Shown piece by piece: positions 1 through 7,233 of a DNA stretch of 64,000 nt. Where the stretch lies: positions 124,001 to 188,000 of the forward strand of contig NZ_BAAAUX010000014.1 in the NCBI RefSeq assembly GCF_039534165.1, written 5' to 3'. The DNA comes from Saccharopolyspora_D taberi (GTDB lineage: Bacteria > Actinomycetota > Actinomycetes > Mycobacteriales > Pseudonocardiaceae). A model generated the notes under the pieces. The model ran no database searches and was not told the DNA's origin. It saw nothing but the letters and a program-made list of their open reading frames with translations. Every line of letters starts with the position of its first letter. Positions within the stretch are counted from its first letter, which is position 1. A program made the translations under genes and the position numbers.

Positions 1-2
1 GC

Positions 3-236
3 CACCCCTACGTGGACGTGTGGGAGGCGGTGAAACCGGCGGCGCTGGGCATCCCCGGCTGGCCGGAGGTGCCGCGCGGGGAGTCCTGGAAGGACGGTGT
101 GTGCCGCCGCCTCGGCTGGGGCGAACCCGCCGACGGGTGGCGCCGGGTGCTCTCGGCGGTCTCGTCGTTCCGCGACGTGGAGACCCCGCTGATCTCCGCG
201 GTGGAGCGGCTGATCGACTTCGTCACGGTGGACTAG
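3..236 (+). CDS. DUF3097 family protein, C-terminal end (partial)
   Basis: The reading frame is open from the window edge to TAG at 234-236, so only about 77 C-terminal residues are visible. The stretch beginning HPYVDVWEAVKP, followed by a PGWPEVPRG segment and ending in ERLIDFVT, resembles the tail of the actinobacterial DUF3097 family from memory. That family has no established function. An internal GTG at 12 is probably not the true start, because the frame reads through it from upstream. The stop overlaps the convergent acetyltransferase stop by 4 nt. The family call is moderately sure; the fact that the gene is truncated by the window is certain. Confidence 0.65.
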   Translation, partial: HPYVDVWEAVKPAALGIPGWPEVPRGESWKDGVCRRLGWGEPADGWRRVLSAVSSFRDVETPLISAVERLIDFVTVD

Positions 237-730
237 CGCTCCAGCAGCAGCGCGGTCCACTCCTCGCCGTCCTGCGGCGGGATCCGGGTCAGCCCGACCC
301 GCTCGGCGAGCCGGATCGCGGGCGCGTTCCAGGGCCGCGTTTCCACCAGCACCGGCCAGTCCGGACGGACGGCGGCGGCCGCGGCGATCGCCTCGCGCGC
401 CATCTCGGTGGCCAGACCGCGCCCCCAGCAGCCGGGGTCGAGCTTGTAGAAGAGGTTCCAGCAGTCGCGCCCGCGCCAGCGCTTCGGCTGGACGCCGCCG
501 AATCCGGCGATCCGGTCCTCGAACAGGACCGTCCAGTAACCCAGCCCGGCCTGGTCCCAGTTCCGGACGAAGTCGGCGAGCAGGCGGGCGCTGCGAGCCG
601 GGTCCGGCGGGTCGCGCGGCGGCTCCTCGCGCGCCCGCAGCGCCGACTCCAGTTCGGTGAACGCGGTCAGGTCGCCGGTGCTGACGGGCCGGAGCCGCAG
701 CCGGGCGGTGGTGCGCACGTTCGGTGCCAT
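233..730 (-). CDS. GNAT family N-acetyltransferase (RimJ/RimL-like)
   Basis: This 165-residue protein has the GNAT layout: an N-terminal TARLRLRPV strand typical of RimJ/RimL-type enzymes, a central WNLFYKLDPGCWGRGLATE segment containing the acetyl-CoA-binding R/Q-x-x-G-x-A loop, and a late NAPAIRLAERVG helix. It should transfer acetyl from acetyl-CoA to an amine; the substrate cannot be told. No ribosome-binding site precedes the ATG. A TAGCCT -10 box ends 6 nt upstream, so a leaderless transcript is likely. It is convergent with the DUF3097 gene. Confidence 0.85.
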   Translation of the reverse strand: MAPNVRTTARLRLRPVSTGDLTAFTELESALRAREEPPRDPPDPARSARLLADFVRNWDQAGLGYWTVLFEDRIAGFGGVQPKRWRGRDCWNLFYKLDPGCWGRGLATEMAREAIAAAAAVRPDWPVLVETRPWNAPAIRLAERVGLTRIPPQDGEEWTALLLER

Positions 731-736
731 GGGAGA

Positions 737-742
737 AGGCTA
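737..742 (-). promoter_or_regulatory. -10 box of leaderless GNAT gene
   Basis: TAGCCT on the minus strand is followed by 6 nt and then the ATG at 730. TANNNT at this distance would place transcription initiation at or next to the start codon. No Shine-Dalgarno sequence is present. Confidence 0.5.
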
Positions 743-839
743 GGACGGGCGGCAACGCGGTTTCCCGGGACGAGTCACGCCTCGGTCACGTCGGCGCTTT
801 CCCACCACCCCGCAGCGGGCGGTCTGCCACCATGGAGGC

Positions 840-1271
840 ATGGTTCCCGCGTTGTTGTGGCTGATCGCCGGGGTGGTCCTGATCGCGGCGGAGGTCCTGT
901 CCGGGGACTTCGTGCTGGTGATGCTCGGCGCCGGTGCGCTGGCCGCCGCTGGTGCCTCGGCGATGGGGGTTCCGCTGGGGCTGGACGCGGTGGTGTTCGC
1001 CGCGCTGTCGCTGGGCCTCATCGTCCTGGCCCGGCCCGCGCTCAAGCGCCGGATGCGGGTCGAGCGCGAACTGAAGACCAACGTCGACGCCCTGGTGGGG
1101 CAGAAGGCCGTGGTGGAATCCACTGTGGATGCCCACGGTGGACAGGTGCGGATCCGGGGCGACCTGTGGACCGCGCGGGCGTTCGACGAAACCCAAGTGA
1201 TGCACAGCGGGCAGACGGTGACGGTCATGGAGATCTCCGGGGCCACCGCCGTCGTGTGGGCCGAACCCTGA
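840..1271 (+). CDS. NfeD-like membrane protein
   Basis: This 143-residue protein has two or three hydrophobic helices in residues 1-65 (ALLWLIAGVVLIAAEVL; a second stretch rich in Ala, Gly and Val) and a soluble C-terminal half of about 70 residues with alternating strands, typical of the NfeD OB fold. NfeD short forms work with SPFH/stomatin-type proteins in membrane microdomains. Such a gene follows 25 nt downstream, so the two probably form an operon and a complex. No serine-protease (ClpP-like) domain is present, so this is the short, non-proteolytic form. Confidence 0.85.
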   Translation: MVPALLWLIAGVVLIAAEVLSGDFVLVMLGAGALAAAGASAMGVPLGLDAVVFAALSLGLIVLARPALKRRMRVERELKTNVDALVGQKAVVESTVDAHGGQVRIRGDLWTARAFDETQVMHSGQTVTVMEISGATAVVWAEP

Positions 1272-1296
1272 CCCGCACGAGGACAAGGAGGCTGAT

Positions 1297-2511
1297 GTGG
1301 ACCCGACCGGGCTGATCGTGCTGGCGGTGGTCGCACTGCTGGTGATCGTGGTCGCGGTGAAGTCGGTGCTGGTGGTGCCGCAGGCGCAGGCCGCGGTGAT
1401 CGAGCGGCTGGGGCGGTTCCGCACCGTGGCCGCGCCGGGGCTGAACTTCCTGATGCCGTTCCTGGACCGGGTGCGGGCCCGGATAGACCTGCGCGAGCAG
1501 GTCGTCTCGTTCCCGCCGCAGCCGGTGATCACCCAGGACAACCTCACGGTCTCCATCGACACGGTGGTGTACTTCCAGGTCACCGACTCGCGGTCGGCGG
1601 TGTACGAGATCTCCAACTACATCGTCGGCGTGGAGCAGCTGACCACCACGACGCTGCGCAACGTCGTCGGTGGCATGAGCCTGGAGGAGACGCTGACCTC
1701 CCGCGACCAGATCAACACCCAGCTGCGCGGGGTGCTGGACCAGGAGACCGGGCGCTGGGGCATCCGGGTCGCGCGGGTGGAGCTCAAGGCGATCGACCCG
1801 CCGCCGTCCATCCAGGACTCGATGGAGAAGCAGATGCGCGCGGACCGGGAGAAGCGCGCGATGATCCTCAACGCGGAGGGCCAGCGGGAGGCGGCGATCA
1901 AGACCGCCGAGGGCCAGAAGCAGTCGCAGATCCTGGCGGCCGAGGGTTCCAAGCAGGCCGCGATCCTGGCTGCCGAGGCCGACCGGCAGTCCAGCATCCT
2001 GCGGGCGCAGGGTGACCGGGCCAGCCGCTACCTGCAGGCGCAGGGCCAGGCCAAGGCGATCGAGAAGGTCTTCGCCGCGGTCAAGCAGGGCAAGCCGACG
2101 CCGGAGCTGCTGGCCTACCAGTACCTGCAGACCCTGCCGCAGATGGCGCAGGGCGACGCGAACAAGGTGTGGGTCGTGCCCAGCGACTTCGGCAAGTCGC
2201 TGGAGGGCTTCGCGCGGATGCTCGGGGCGCCCGGCGAGGACGGGGTGTTCCGCTACGAGCCGCCGCAGGAGGAGCCGCCGTCGACCCGTCCGGAGGAGGA
2301 CGAGGAGTCGGTGAAGTCCTGGTTCGACGTCTCCACCAGCCCGGAGGTCGCCGAGGCGGTGCGCGCCGCGGAGGCGGTCGCACGCAAGGAGGTGCCGAGT
2401 CCGGCCAGCATCGGCGGCACCATGCCGAGCGCGCGGGAGCTCGGGGCTCCCGGCGCTCTGGAGCAGCCGCCGCTGTCTGGCGGGCAGCGGCAGGAGCCCG
2501 AGCAGCGCTGA
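1297..2511 (+). CDS. SPFH/band 7 (stomatin-like, QmcA type) membrane protein
   Basis: This 404-residue protein has an N-terminal transmembrane helix (residues 3-22), an SPFH/PHB domain at about 25-190 with VIERLGRFRTVAAPGLNF and later RDQINTQLR, and an alanine/glutamate/glutamine-rich coiled coil with repeated AEGQ/AAEG units at about 190-260. These scaffold proteins oligomerise on the inner face of the membrane with NfeD partners. The GTG start at 1297 follows AAGGAGG at 1285-1291. The overlapping ATG at 1295 is in another frame. The proline- and glutamate-rich C-terminal 90 residues are low complexity. Confidence 0.9.
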   Translation: MDPTGLIVLAVVALLVIVVAVKSVLVVPQAQAAVIERLGRFRTVAAPGLNFLMPFLDRVRARIDLREQVVSFPPQPVITQDNLTVSIDTVVYFQVTDSRSAVYEISNYIVGVEQLTTTTLRNVVGGMSLEETLTSRDQINTQLRGVLDQETGRWGIRVARVELKAIDPPPSIQDSMEKQMRADREKRAMILNAEGQREAAIKTAEGQKQSQILAAEGSKQAAILAAEADRQSSILRAQGDRASRYLQAQGQAKAIEKVFAAVKQGKPTPELLAYQYLQTLPQMAQGDANKVWVVPSDFGKSLEGFARMLGAPGEDGVFRYEPPQEEPPSTRPEEDEESVKSWFDVSTSPEVAEAVRAAEAVARKEVPSPASIGGTMPSARELGAPGALEQPPLSGGQRQEPEQR

Positions 2512-2523
2512 CCGACCGGCACC

Positions 2524-2557
2524 AACGGCGGGGTTCGCACGGCCGAGCCCCGCCGTT
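2524..2557. terminator. Bidirectional hairpin between SPFH and SRPBCC genes
   Basis: Arms AACGGCGGGG and CCCCGCCGTT pair perfectly, with inner G-U extension, around a short loop. The hairpin lies between two convergent stop codons (2511 and 2565), so it can terminate both transcripts. There is no long T tract, as is usual in high-GC actinomycetes. Confidence 0.7.
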
Positions 2558-2564
2558 GTGCTTG

Positions 2565-3101
2565 TCAGGCGTCGGGCAGGTCCAGCTTCGCGGCGTAGGC
2601 GGTCCTGAGCTCTGCCCAGCCGAAGTTCTTCGCCTCGCCGCCGCGGATCGGCCCGACCGGGTCGCCGTCGAGCAGGTGCTCGGCGACGTCGAGGCACAGG
2701 TGCCAGCCCGCGGTGACCATCGGGATCCAGCTCCGGTCGCGGAGGGTGTGCCGCAGCGTGAGCCGGGTTCCGGTGCCGGTCGCCTCCAGTTCCCAGCGCA
2801 GGACGTCGGTGTCCCAGGAGTACTCCAGCAGGACCGGGCGTTCGGCCCGCAGCACCTGCGAGGAGACGTCCTCCCGGGTTTCGCCGTCGATCATCGTCAG
2901 CGTCGCGTCGCCGACGCCGCCCAGGTCCCGGTCGGGGACGAACGGGGACCACTCGGCCAGTTGCTCCGGGTCGGTGAGCGCGTCCCAGACCTTCTCCGGC
3001 GGATGCCCGAGGTCCCGGACGAACACGACCGTCCAGCCCGCGTCCGCGGCTTCGTAGTGGACCTCCGACAGCGGGCCGGGGCGGAAGGATTCGCGGTTCA
3101 T
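2565..3101 (-). CDS. SRPBCC (AHSA1/START-like) family protein
   Basis: This 178-residue protein has the SRPBCC/AHSA1 signature: FVRDLGHPPEKVWDALTDPEQLAEW near the N-terminus, then alternating strands ending in LTLRHTLRDR and a C-terminal helix. The fold binds hydrophobic ligands. The start at 3101 is chosen because AAGGAG lies 7 nt upstream and its ATG overlaps the TGA of the preceding ArsR gene (TGATG). ArsR plus SRPBCC pairs are common in Actinobacteria and are usually co-transcribed. The ligand is unknown. Confidence 0.85.
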   Translation of the reverse strand: MNRESFRPGPLSEVHYEAADAGWTVVFVRDLGHPPEKVWDALTDPEQLAEWSPFVPDRDLGGVGDATLTMIDGETREDVSSQVLRAERPVLLEYSWDTDVLRWELEATGTGTRLTLRHTLRDRSWIPMVTAGWHLCLDVAEHLLDGDPVGPIRGGEAKNFGWAELRTAYAAKLDLPDA

Positions 3102-3406
3102 CACTGCTCCTTGGCGTCGAGATGGCGTTCGAGCGCGTCGAGGTGCCTGGTCCACAGCTCGCGGTAGGGCGCGAGCCAGGCGTCGAGCGTCCGGAACGCC
3201 GACGGCTCGATCCGGTAGATGCGGTGCTGCGCGGAGACCTGGCAGGACAGGAAACCGGCCTCCCGCAACACCTTGAGGTGCTTGGACATCGTCGGCTGGC
3301 TGACCGCGAGGGCGGTCACGAGCTCGCCCACGGTGCGGTCGGACTCCCGGAGCTGGTCGAGGATCCGGCGCCGGGTCGGATCGGCGAGCACGGCGAACGC
3401 GTCCAC
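3101..3406 (-). CDS. ArsR family winged-helix transcriptional regulator
   Basis: This 101-residue regulator starts VDAFAVLADPTRRRILDQLR, the standard ArsR N-terminus. It continues with TVGELVTALAVSQPTMSKHLKVLREAGFL (recognition helix) and the wing HRIYRIEP. The GTG at 3406 is preferred because GAAGGA lies 10 nt upstream and family members begin here. The frame is nevertheless open far upstream into a TetR-like sequence, giving a 301-codon fused frame. No metal-binding ELCVCDL-type motif is seen, so sensing is probably not metal-dependent. It is translationally coupled to the SRPBCC gene, which it probably regulates together with itself. Confidence 0.85.
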   Translation of the reverse strand: MDAFAVLADPTRRRILDQLRESDRTVGELVTALAVSQPTMSKHLKVLREAGFLSCQVSAQHRIYRIEPSAFRTLDAWLAPYRELWTRHLDALERHLDAKEQ

Positions 3407-4006
3407 GGCTTTATATTCCTTCACGAGTATATGCCTGTCAAGGGATATGCACTGGCGCTGGACGGCGAGGCCGTCGAGCAGGAACCGGATCGAGCGGTCG
3501 AAGTGGTCGTCCCAGTCGGTGTGCAGGGTCGACAGGTGGTCGGCGAGGTCGGCGCCGCGGAGCCCGGCCGAGGTCAGGGCGGTGTAGACGAACTCGGACC
3601 TGGCCAGGGCGTTGGGGCCGATCAGCGGCCGGCTGCCCGCCAGCACGGCCGACCACGGGTGCGCCAGCAGCGCGGCGCGCAGGCCGCGCATGAACGCCGT
3701 GAGGTCCTCGCGCCACGACGAGCGGGTCCGGGGGAGCGGGATCTCGCCGAACACCGCGTCCAGGGCGAGGTCGAGCAGGTCGTCCCGGTTGGACACGTGC
3801 CAGTACAGGCTGGTCGCGTTCACGTCGAGGCTTTCGGCCGGGCGGCGCATGCTCAGCCCCGACTCGCCGCTGCGGTCGAGGACGTCGATCGCGGCCGCGA
3901 CGATCCGGTCCCGGGTGAGGGCGGGAGCCTGCCGGGTGGCGCGGGGCTCGCGCAGCCAGACGGCACCCGCGCCGGTGGACGATCCTCGTGGCGATCTGCG
4001 CGGCAC
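3407..4006 (-). pseudogene. Decayed TetR family regulator, fused in frame to ArsR
   Basis: About 190 residues upstream of ArsR, in the same open frame, are TetR-like. ALTRDRIVAAAIDVLD begins the HTH and ATSLYWHVSNRDDLLDLALDAVF ends it, followed by a TetR_C-type helical stretch ending at FLLDGLAVQRQ. The third helix carries a proline (SMRRPAESL) where leucine is expected, which should break it. The protein has no stop of its own and runs into ArsR. Its 5' end overlaps the divergent MFS remnant with no intergenic space. Alternatively it is a functional 301-residue TetR-ArsR fusion, which I consider less likely. Confidence 0.6.
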
Positions 4007-5049
4007 TGCTGGTGATCGTCGTGGACAACACGGTGCTCAACGTGGCGATGCCGTCGATCGCGCGGTCGTTCGACGCCTCGACCACCGCGCAGCAGGCGGT
4101 CATCGCCGCTTACGTGGTCGTCTTCGCCGGGTTGCTCATCGCCGCCGGAGCGGCCTCGGACCGGTACGGGCGCCGCCGGGCCATGCTCGCGGGGCTGGCC
4201 GTGCTCGGGGTGGCGTCGGCGGCTGCGGCGCTGGCGTGGTCGGTGTGGTGGCTGATCGCGATGCGTGCGCTCATGGGAGCCGGCGCGGCGCTCGTCATGC
4301 CGGCGACCTTGGCCGTGCTTGTGCAGGTCTTCCCGGAACACGAGCGTCCCCGGGCGTTCGGCGCGTGGGCGGCCGCGGCCTCGGTGGCGATGGCGGCCGG
4401 GCCGGTGTTGGGCGGGCTGCTGGTGGCGGTGTGGAGCTGGGCCGGGGTCTTCCTGATCAACGTGCCCGTGGTGGCGGTCGCGATGTTGTTCATCGCGCGG
4501 CTGGTGCCCGAGTCGCGCGACCCCGGGCGGCCGGTCGATCCGGTCAGCGCGGTGCTGGTGACCGCCGGGATGACCGCACTGGTCACGGCTGTCATCGGGT
4601 TTTCGGCTGCCAGCGGCGTGCTCGCGGTTGTTCTGCTCGGCGCGTTCGGTTGGCGGCAGGTGCGCGCAGTGGTCCCGGTGGTCGAGTTCGCCCTGTACCG
4701 GGACCGGCAGTTCGCGGGTGGCAGCGTCGCTGCCGCGCTGCTGACGCTCGGGACGGGCAGTGCGCTGTTCGTCTTGGTCGCGGCCGGGCTGGTCCTGGCG
4801 GGTGGCGGTACCGGGTTCGCCGGTCCCGCGACGACGAGCACGGTCCTCGGTGCTGTTCTTGCTGAGCGGGCGGGGATGGGGTCAGCGCTCAACGACACGC
4901 ACCAGCAGCTGGGCATCGCGCTCGGCGTCGCCGTGCTGGGCAGCGTGCTGGCCGCCGTCTACCGGTCGGGGCTTCCCGCGGCGGTGCCCGCGGGGGCGCT
5001 CGTCGGAGCGTGGGTCCTCCGCCACGACCGGCCAGCGAAAGATCAATAA
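3919..5049 (+). pseudogene. Decayed DHA2-type MFS drug transporter
   Basis: The sequence is clearly a 14-helix DHA2 efflux pump: VDNTVLNVAMPSI in helix 1, SDRYGRRRAML as motif A, and GSALNDTHQQLGIALGVAVLGS late. It is damaged. No credible start precedes helix 1; the first usable codon is GTG 3988, inside it. After helix 8 or so (TGSALFVLV) the sequence jumps to AAGLVLAGGGTGFAGPAT, losing about 70-80 residues. The C-terminus jumps from YRSGLPAAVPAG to a short non-membrane tail. The 353 visible codons compare with roughly 470-500 in the family. All losses keep the frame. Confidence 0.65.
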
Positions 5050-5121
5050 GCGCGATCGCTTCAGTGTTGATCGAAATTAATGCTCCACGGGAGCGAAAGA
5101 CGAACCATGCAAGAGAAGGGA

Positions 5122-5144
5122 AGCCTCCGCGCTACAAGGAGGCT
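5122..5144 (-). terminator. Hairpin at end of GntR gene
   Basis: AGCCTCC (5122-5128) pairs with GGAGGCT (5138-5144) around a 9-nt loop, directly at the GntR stop codon on the minus strand. The adjoining 5040-5100 stretch is unusually AT-rich and may be a scar from the loss of MFS sequence. Confidence 0.5.
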
Positions 5145-5839
5145 CAGCCTTCGAGGAGGGGGCCGCCGGAGACGTCCAGGGCCTGCACGGTTTCGAGCAG
5201 GTGGCCGCGGAGCCGGTCCTTGGCCAGCGCAGGGTCGCCGTCGCGGACGGCTTCGGCGAGTCCGGCGTGCTGCTTGGTGATCCGGGCCCGGCGGGTGTGG
5301 GTGCGGGCGGTCGCGGTGATGCGCATCTGGCGGTCGCGCAGCGCGTTGTAGAGGTCTTCCACCACGGGGTTGCCCGCGGCGGCGACCAGGTGCGCGTGGA
5401 AGGCGCGGTCGGCTTCGTGCAGTTCGGCGTCGGTGAGGTCGGTGGCGTCGCAGGCGGGGTGGCGGGCGAGTTCGCCGCCGATCTCGGCCATCGTCTCGGG
5501 GCCGAGCGCGGCGAGCTTGTCGATCGCGAAGCTCTCCAGCGCGAGCCGGGCCTCCAGCAGGGCGCGCGCCTCGGTCGGGGTGACCGGCACGACCAGGGCG
5601 CCGCGCTTGGGGTAGAGCTTGAGGAAGCCCTCGGTCTGCAGCCGCAGGAACGCCTCCCGGACCGGGGTGCGGGACATGTTGAGCGTGCCCGCGATCTCGC
5701 CTTCCGACAGCAGGTGGCCGTCGGCGTAGGTGCCGTCGAGCAGCCCGGATTTGACGTGGCGGTAGGCCCGGTCGGCGGCCGGGGCCTCGGGGGCTGCTGT
5801 GGCGGGGGACACGGGTTCGCGGGGTGTTGCGCTCGACAC
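5144..5839 (-). CDS. GntR family regulator, FCD subfamily
   Basis: This 231-residue protein has a winged HTH at about residues 28-85 (LSEGEIAGTLNMSRTPVREAFLRLQTEGFL) and an FCD ligand-binding domain at about 95-220 with Asp and His metal/ligand positions (HEADRAFHAHLV; a later HAGLAEAV). FCD regulators usually repress catabolic or transport genes and respond to small organic acids. It is divergent from an intact MFS transporter 65 bp away, its likely target. An inverted repeat lies in the shared spacer. Confidence 0.9.
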   Translation of the reverse strand: MSSATPREPVSPATAAPEAPAADRAYRHVKSGLLDGTYADGHLLSEGEIAGTLNMSRTPVREAFLRLQTEGFLKLYPKRGALVVPVTPTEARALLEARLALESFAIDKLAALGPETMAEIGGELARHPACDATDLTDAELHEADRAFHAHLVAAAGNPVVEDLYNALRDRQMRITATARTHTRRARITKQHAGLAEAVRDGDPALAKDRLRGHLLETVQALDVSGGPLLEG

Positions 5840-5860
5840 GCGGCCATCGTACTGGCGCCC

Positions 5861-5883
5861 AGCTTGTATCTAAGCTGCATACG
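5861..5883. promoter_or_regulatory. Candidate GntR operator in the GntR/MFS spacer
   Basis: AGCTT-GTATCT-AAGCT (5861-5876) is a perfect 5-bp inverted repeat. It overlaps a second, imperfect symmetric element, TTGTAT followed by ATACGA (to 5883). It sits between the divergent GntR (start 5839) and MFS (start 5905) genes, where an autoregulating repressor would bind. Confidence 0.5.
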
Positions 5884-5904
5884 AGCATTCACTTGGAGGT
5901 TCGC

Positions 5905-7155
5905 GTGCAGGGGACGGCGGCGCCCGAGACGGCGCCCGGAGATCAGCGGTCGTTGCGGACGGCGTGGTTGGTGTGGGGCGTGGCCGCGCTCTGCTACTTC
6001 GCCGCGTTGTTCCACCGGGCGAGCCTGGGCGTGGTGGCGCCGGAGGCGTTGCAGCGGTTCGGGACCGGTCCGGCGGTGCTGGCCCTGTTCTCGGCGTTGC
6101 AGCTGGGCGTGTACCTGGCGTTGCAGGTGCCGTCGGGACTGCTGGCCGACCGGCTCGGGCCGCGGCGGGTGATCACCGGCGGGGTGCTGTCGCTGGCGAT
6201 CGGCTCGGCGGTGTTCGCCGTGAGCGCTTCGGTGGTCGGCGGGATCGCGGGCCGGATGCTGATCGGGTTCGGCGACGCGTTCCTGTTCACCAACGCGCTG
6301 CGGCTGGCGGCGCAGTGGTTCCCGGCCCACCGGTTCGGCAAGGTGGCGGCGCTGACCGGTCTCGCGGGCGGTCTGGGCCAGGTGTTCTCGACGCTGCCGC
6401 TGGGGTTGTCGCTGCACGGGCTGGGCTGGGTGCCGACGTTCCTGGGGGCGGCGGCGATCACGGCTGCGCTGGCGGTGTTGGCGTGGCTGGTGATCCGGGA
6501 CCGCCCGGCGGAGGCGGTCGGGATGGTCGAGGTTCCCGCCGAGCGGATCTGGGACACGTTGCGGACGGTGGTCGCGCAGCGGGGGACCAAGCACTCGTTC
6601 TGGGTGCATTTCGTGTTGATGGCGCAGTTCGTGGCGATCACGACGTTGTGGGGTTCGCCGTGGCTGACCGAGGCGCAGGGGCACGGCAAGGCCGAGGTCG
6701 GGACGTTGCTGATGCTGTGCGTGCTGGGTTTCCTGGGTGGTTCGTGGTTCGCCGGGCAGTACGTCTCGGGGCGGCAGCGCAGGCGTGAGGCGTTCACGTG
6801 GTGGCTGTCGGTGGCGGTCGTGGCGGTGTGGGCGTTGCTGGTGCTGTGGCCGTCGGTGTTGCCGATGCCGTTGCTGGTGGTGGCGCTGGTGGTCATCGGG
6901 GTCGGTGGCGGCAGCGCGATGCTGGCGTTCGACGGTGCGCGGTCGGCGAACGCGACGCACCGGTCGGGTGCGGCGTCGGGCGTGGTGAACATGGGTGGTT
7001 TCTCGGCCGCGGTGCTGATCCAGTTGCTGGTCGGGGTGGTGTTGCAGATGGTGGCTGCGCAGCCCGCCGACGTCGCGTACCGGTGGGCGTTCGCTCCGGT
7101 GTTGCTGTTGCTCGTGGTGGGGACCTTCGCGCAGGCGTTGCGGCGGGAGCGCTAG
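5905..7155 (+). CDS. MFS transporter (anion/organic solute type, 12 TM)
   Basis: This 416-residue protein has 12 predicted hydrophobic helices. Motif A occurs after helix 2 as GLLADRLGPRRVI, and GRMLIGFGDAFLFTNALRLAAQWFP marks helix 4/5. The style resembles the ACS/NNP-like MFS group that imports organic anions; the substrate is unknown. The GTG at 5905 is chosen because GGAGG lies 6 nt upstream at 5895-5899. The frame extends to 5824 but that overlaps the GntR gene. Together with the divergent FCD-GntR gene this is a substrate-inducible uptake unit. Confidence 0.85.
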   Translation: MQGTAAPETAPGDQRSLRTAWLVWGVAALCYFAALFHRASLGVVAPEALQRFGTGPAVLALFSALQLGVYLALQVPSGLLADRLGPRRVITGGVLSLAIGSAVFAVSASVVGGIAGRMLIGFGDAFLFTNALRLAAQWFPAHRFGKVAALTGLAGGLGQVFSTLPLGLSLHGLGWVPTFLGAAAITAALAVLAWLVIRDRPAEAVGMVEVPAERIWDTLRTVVAQRGTKHSFWVHFVLMAQFVAITTLWGSPWLTEAQGHGKAEVGTLLMLCVLGFLGGSWFAGQYVSGRQRRREAFTWWLSVAVVAVWALLVLWPSVLPMPLLVVALVVIGVGGGSAMLAFDGARSANATHRSGAASGVVNMGGFSAAVLIQLLVGVVLQMVAAQPADVAYRWAFAPVLLLLVVGTFAQALRRER

Positions 7156-7233
7156 CGGCGAGCCGCCTTCCGGTCGTGCCGGTGGCCGTTAGGGTCGGGT
7201 GGCGACGCGGAGTCGGGTGGCGATGGAGGTTTT

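Noticed and set aside
1225..2952. 575-codon minus-strand frame opposite the SPFH gene
   Set aside because: Arg/Pro/Gly/His-rich composition with no domain; it is the antisense shadow of a clear SPFH gene.
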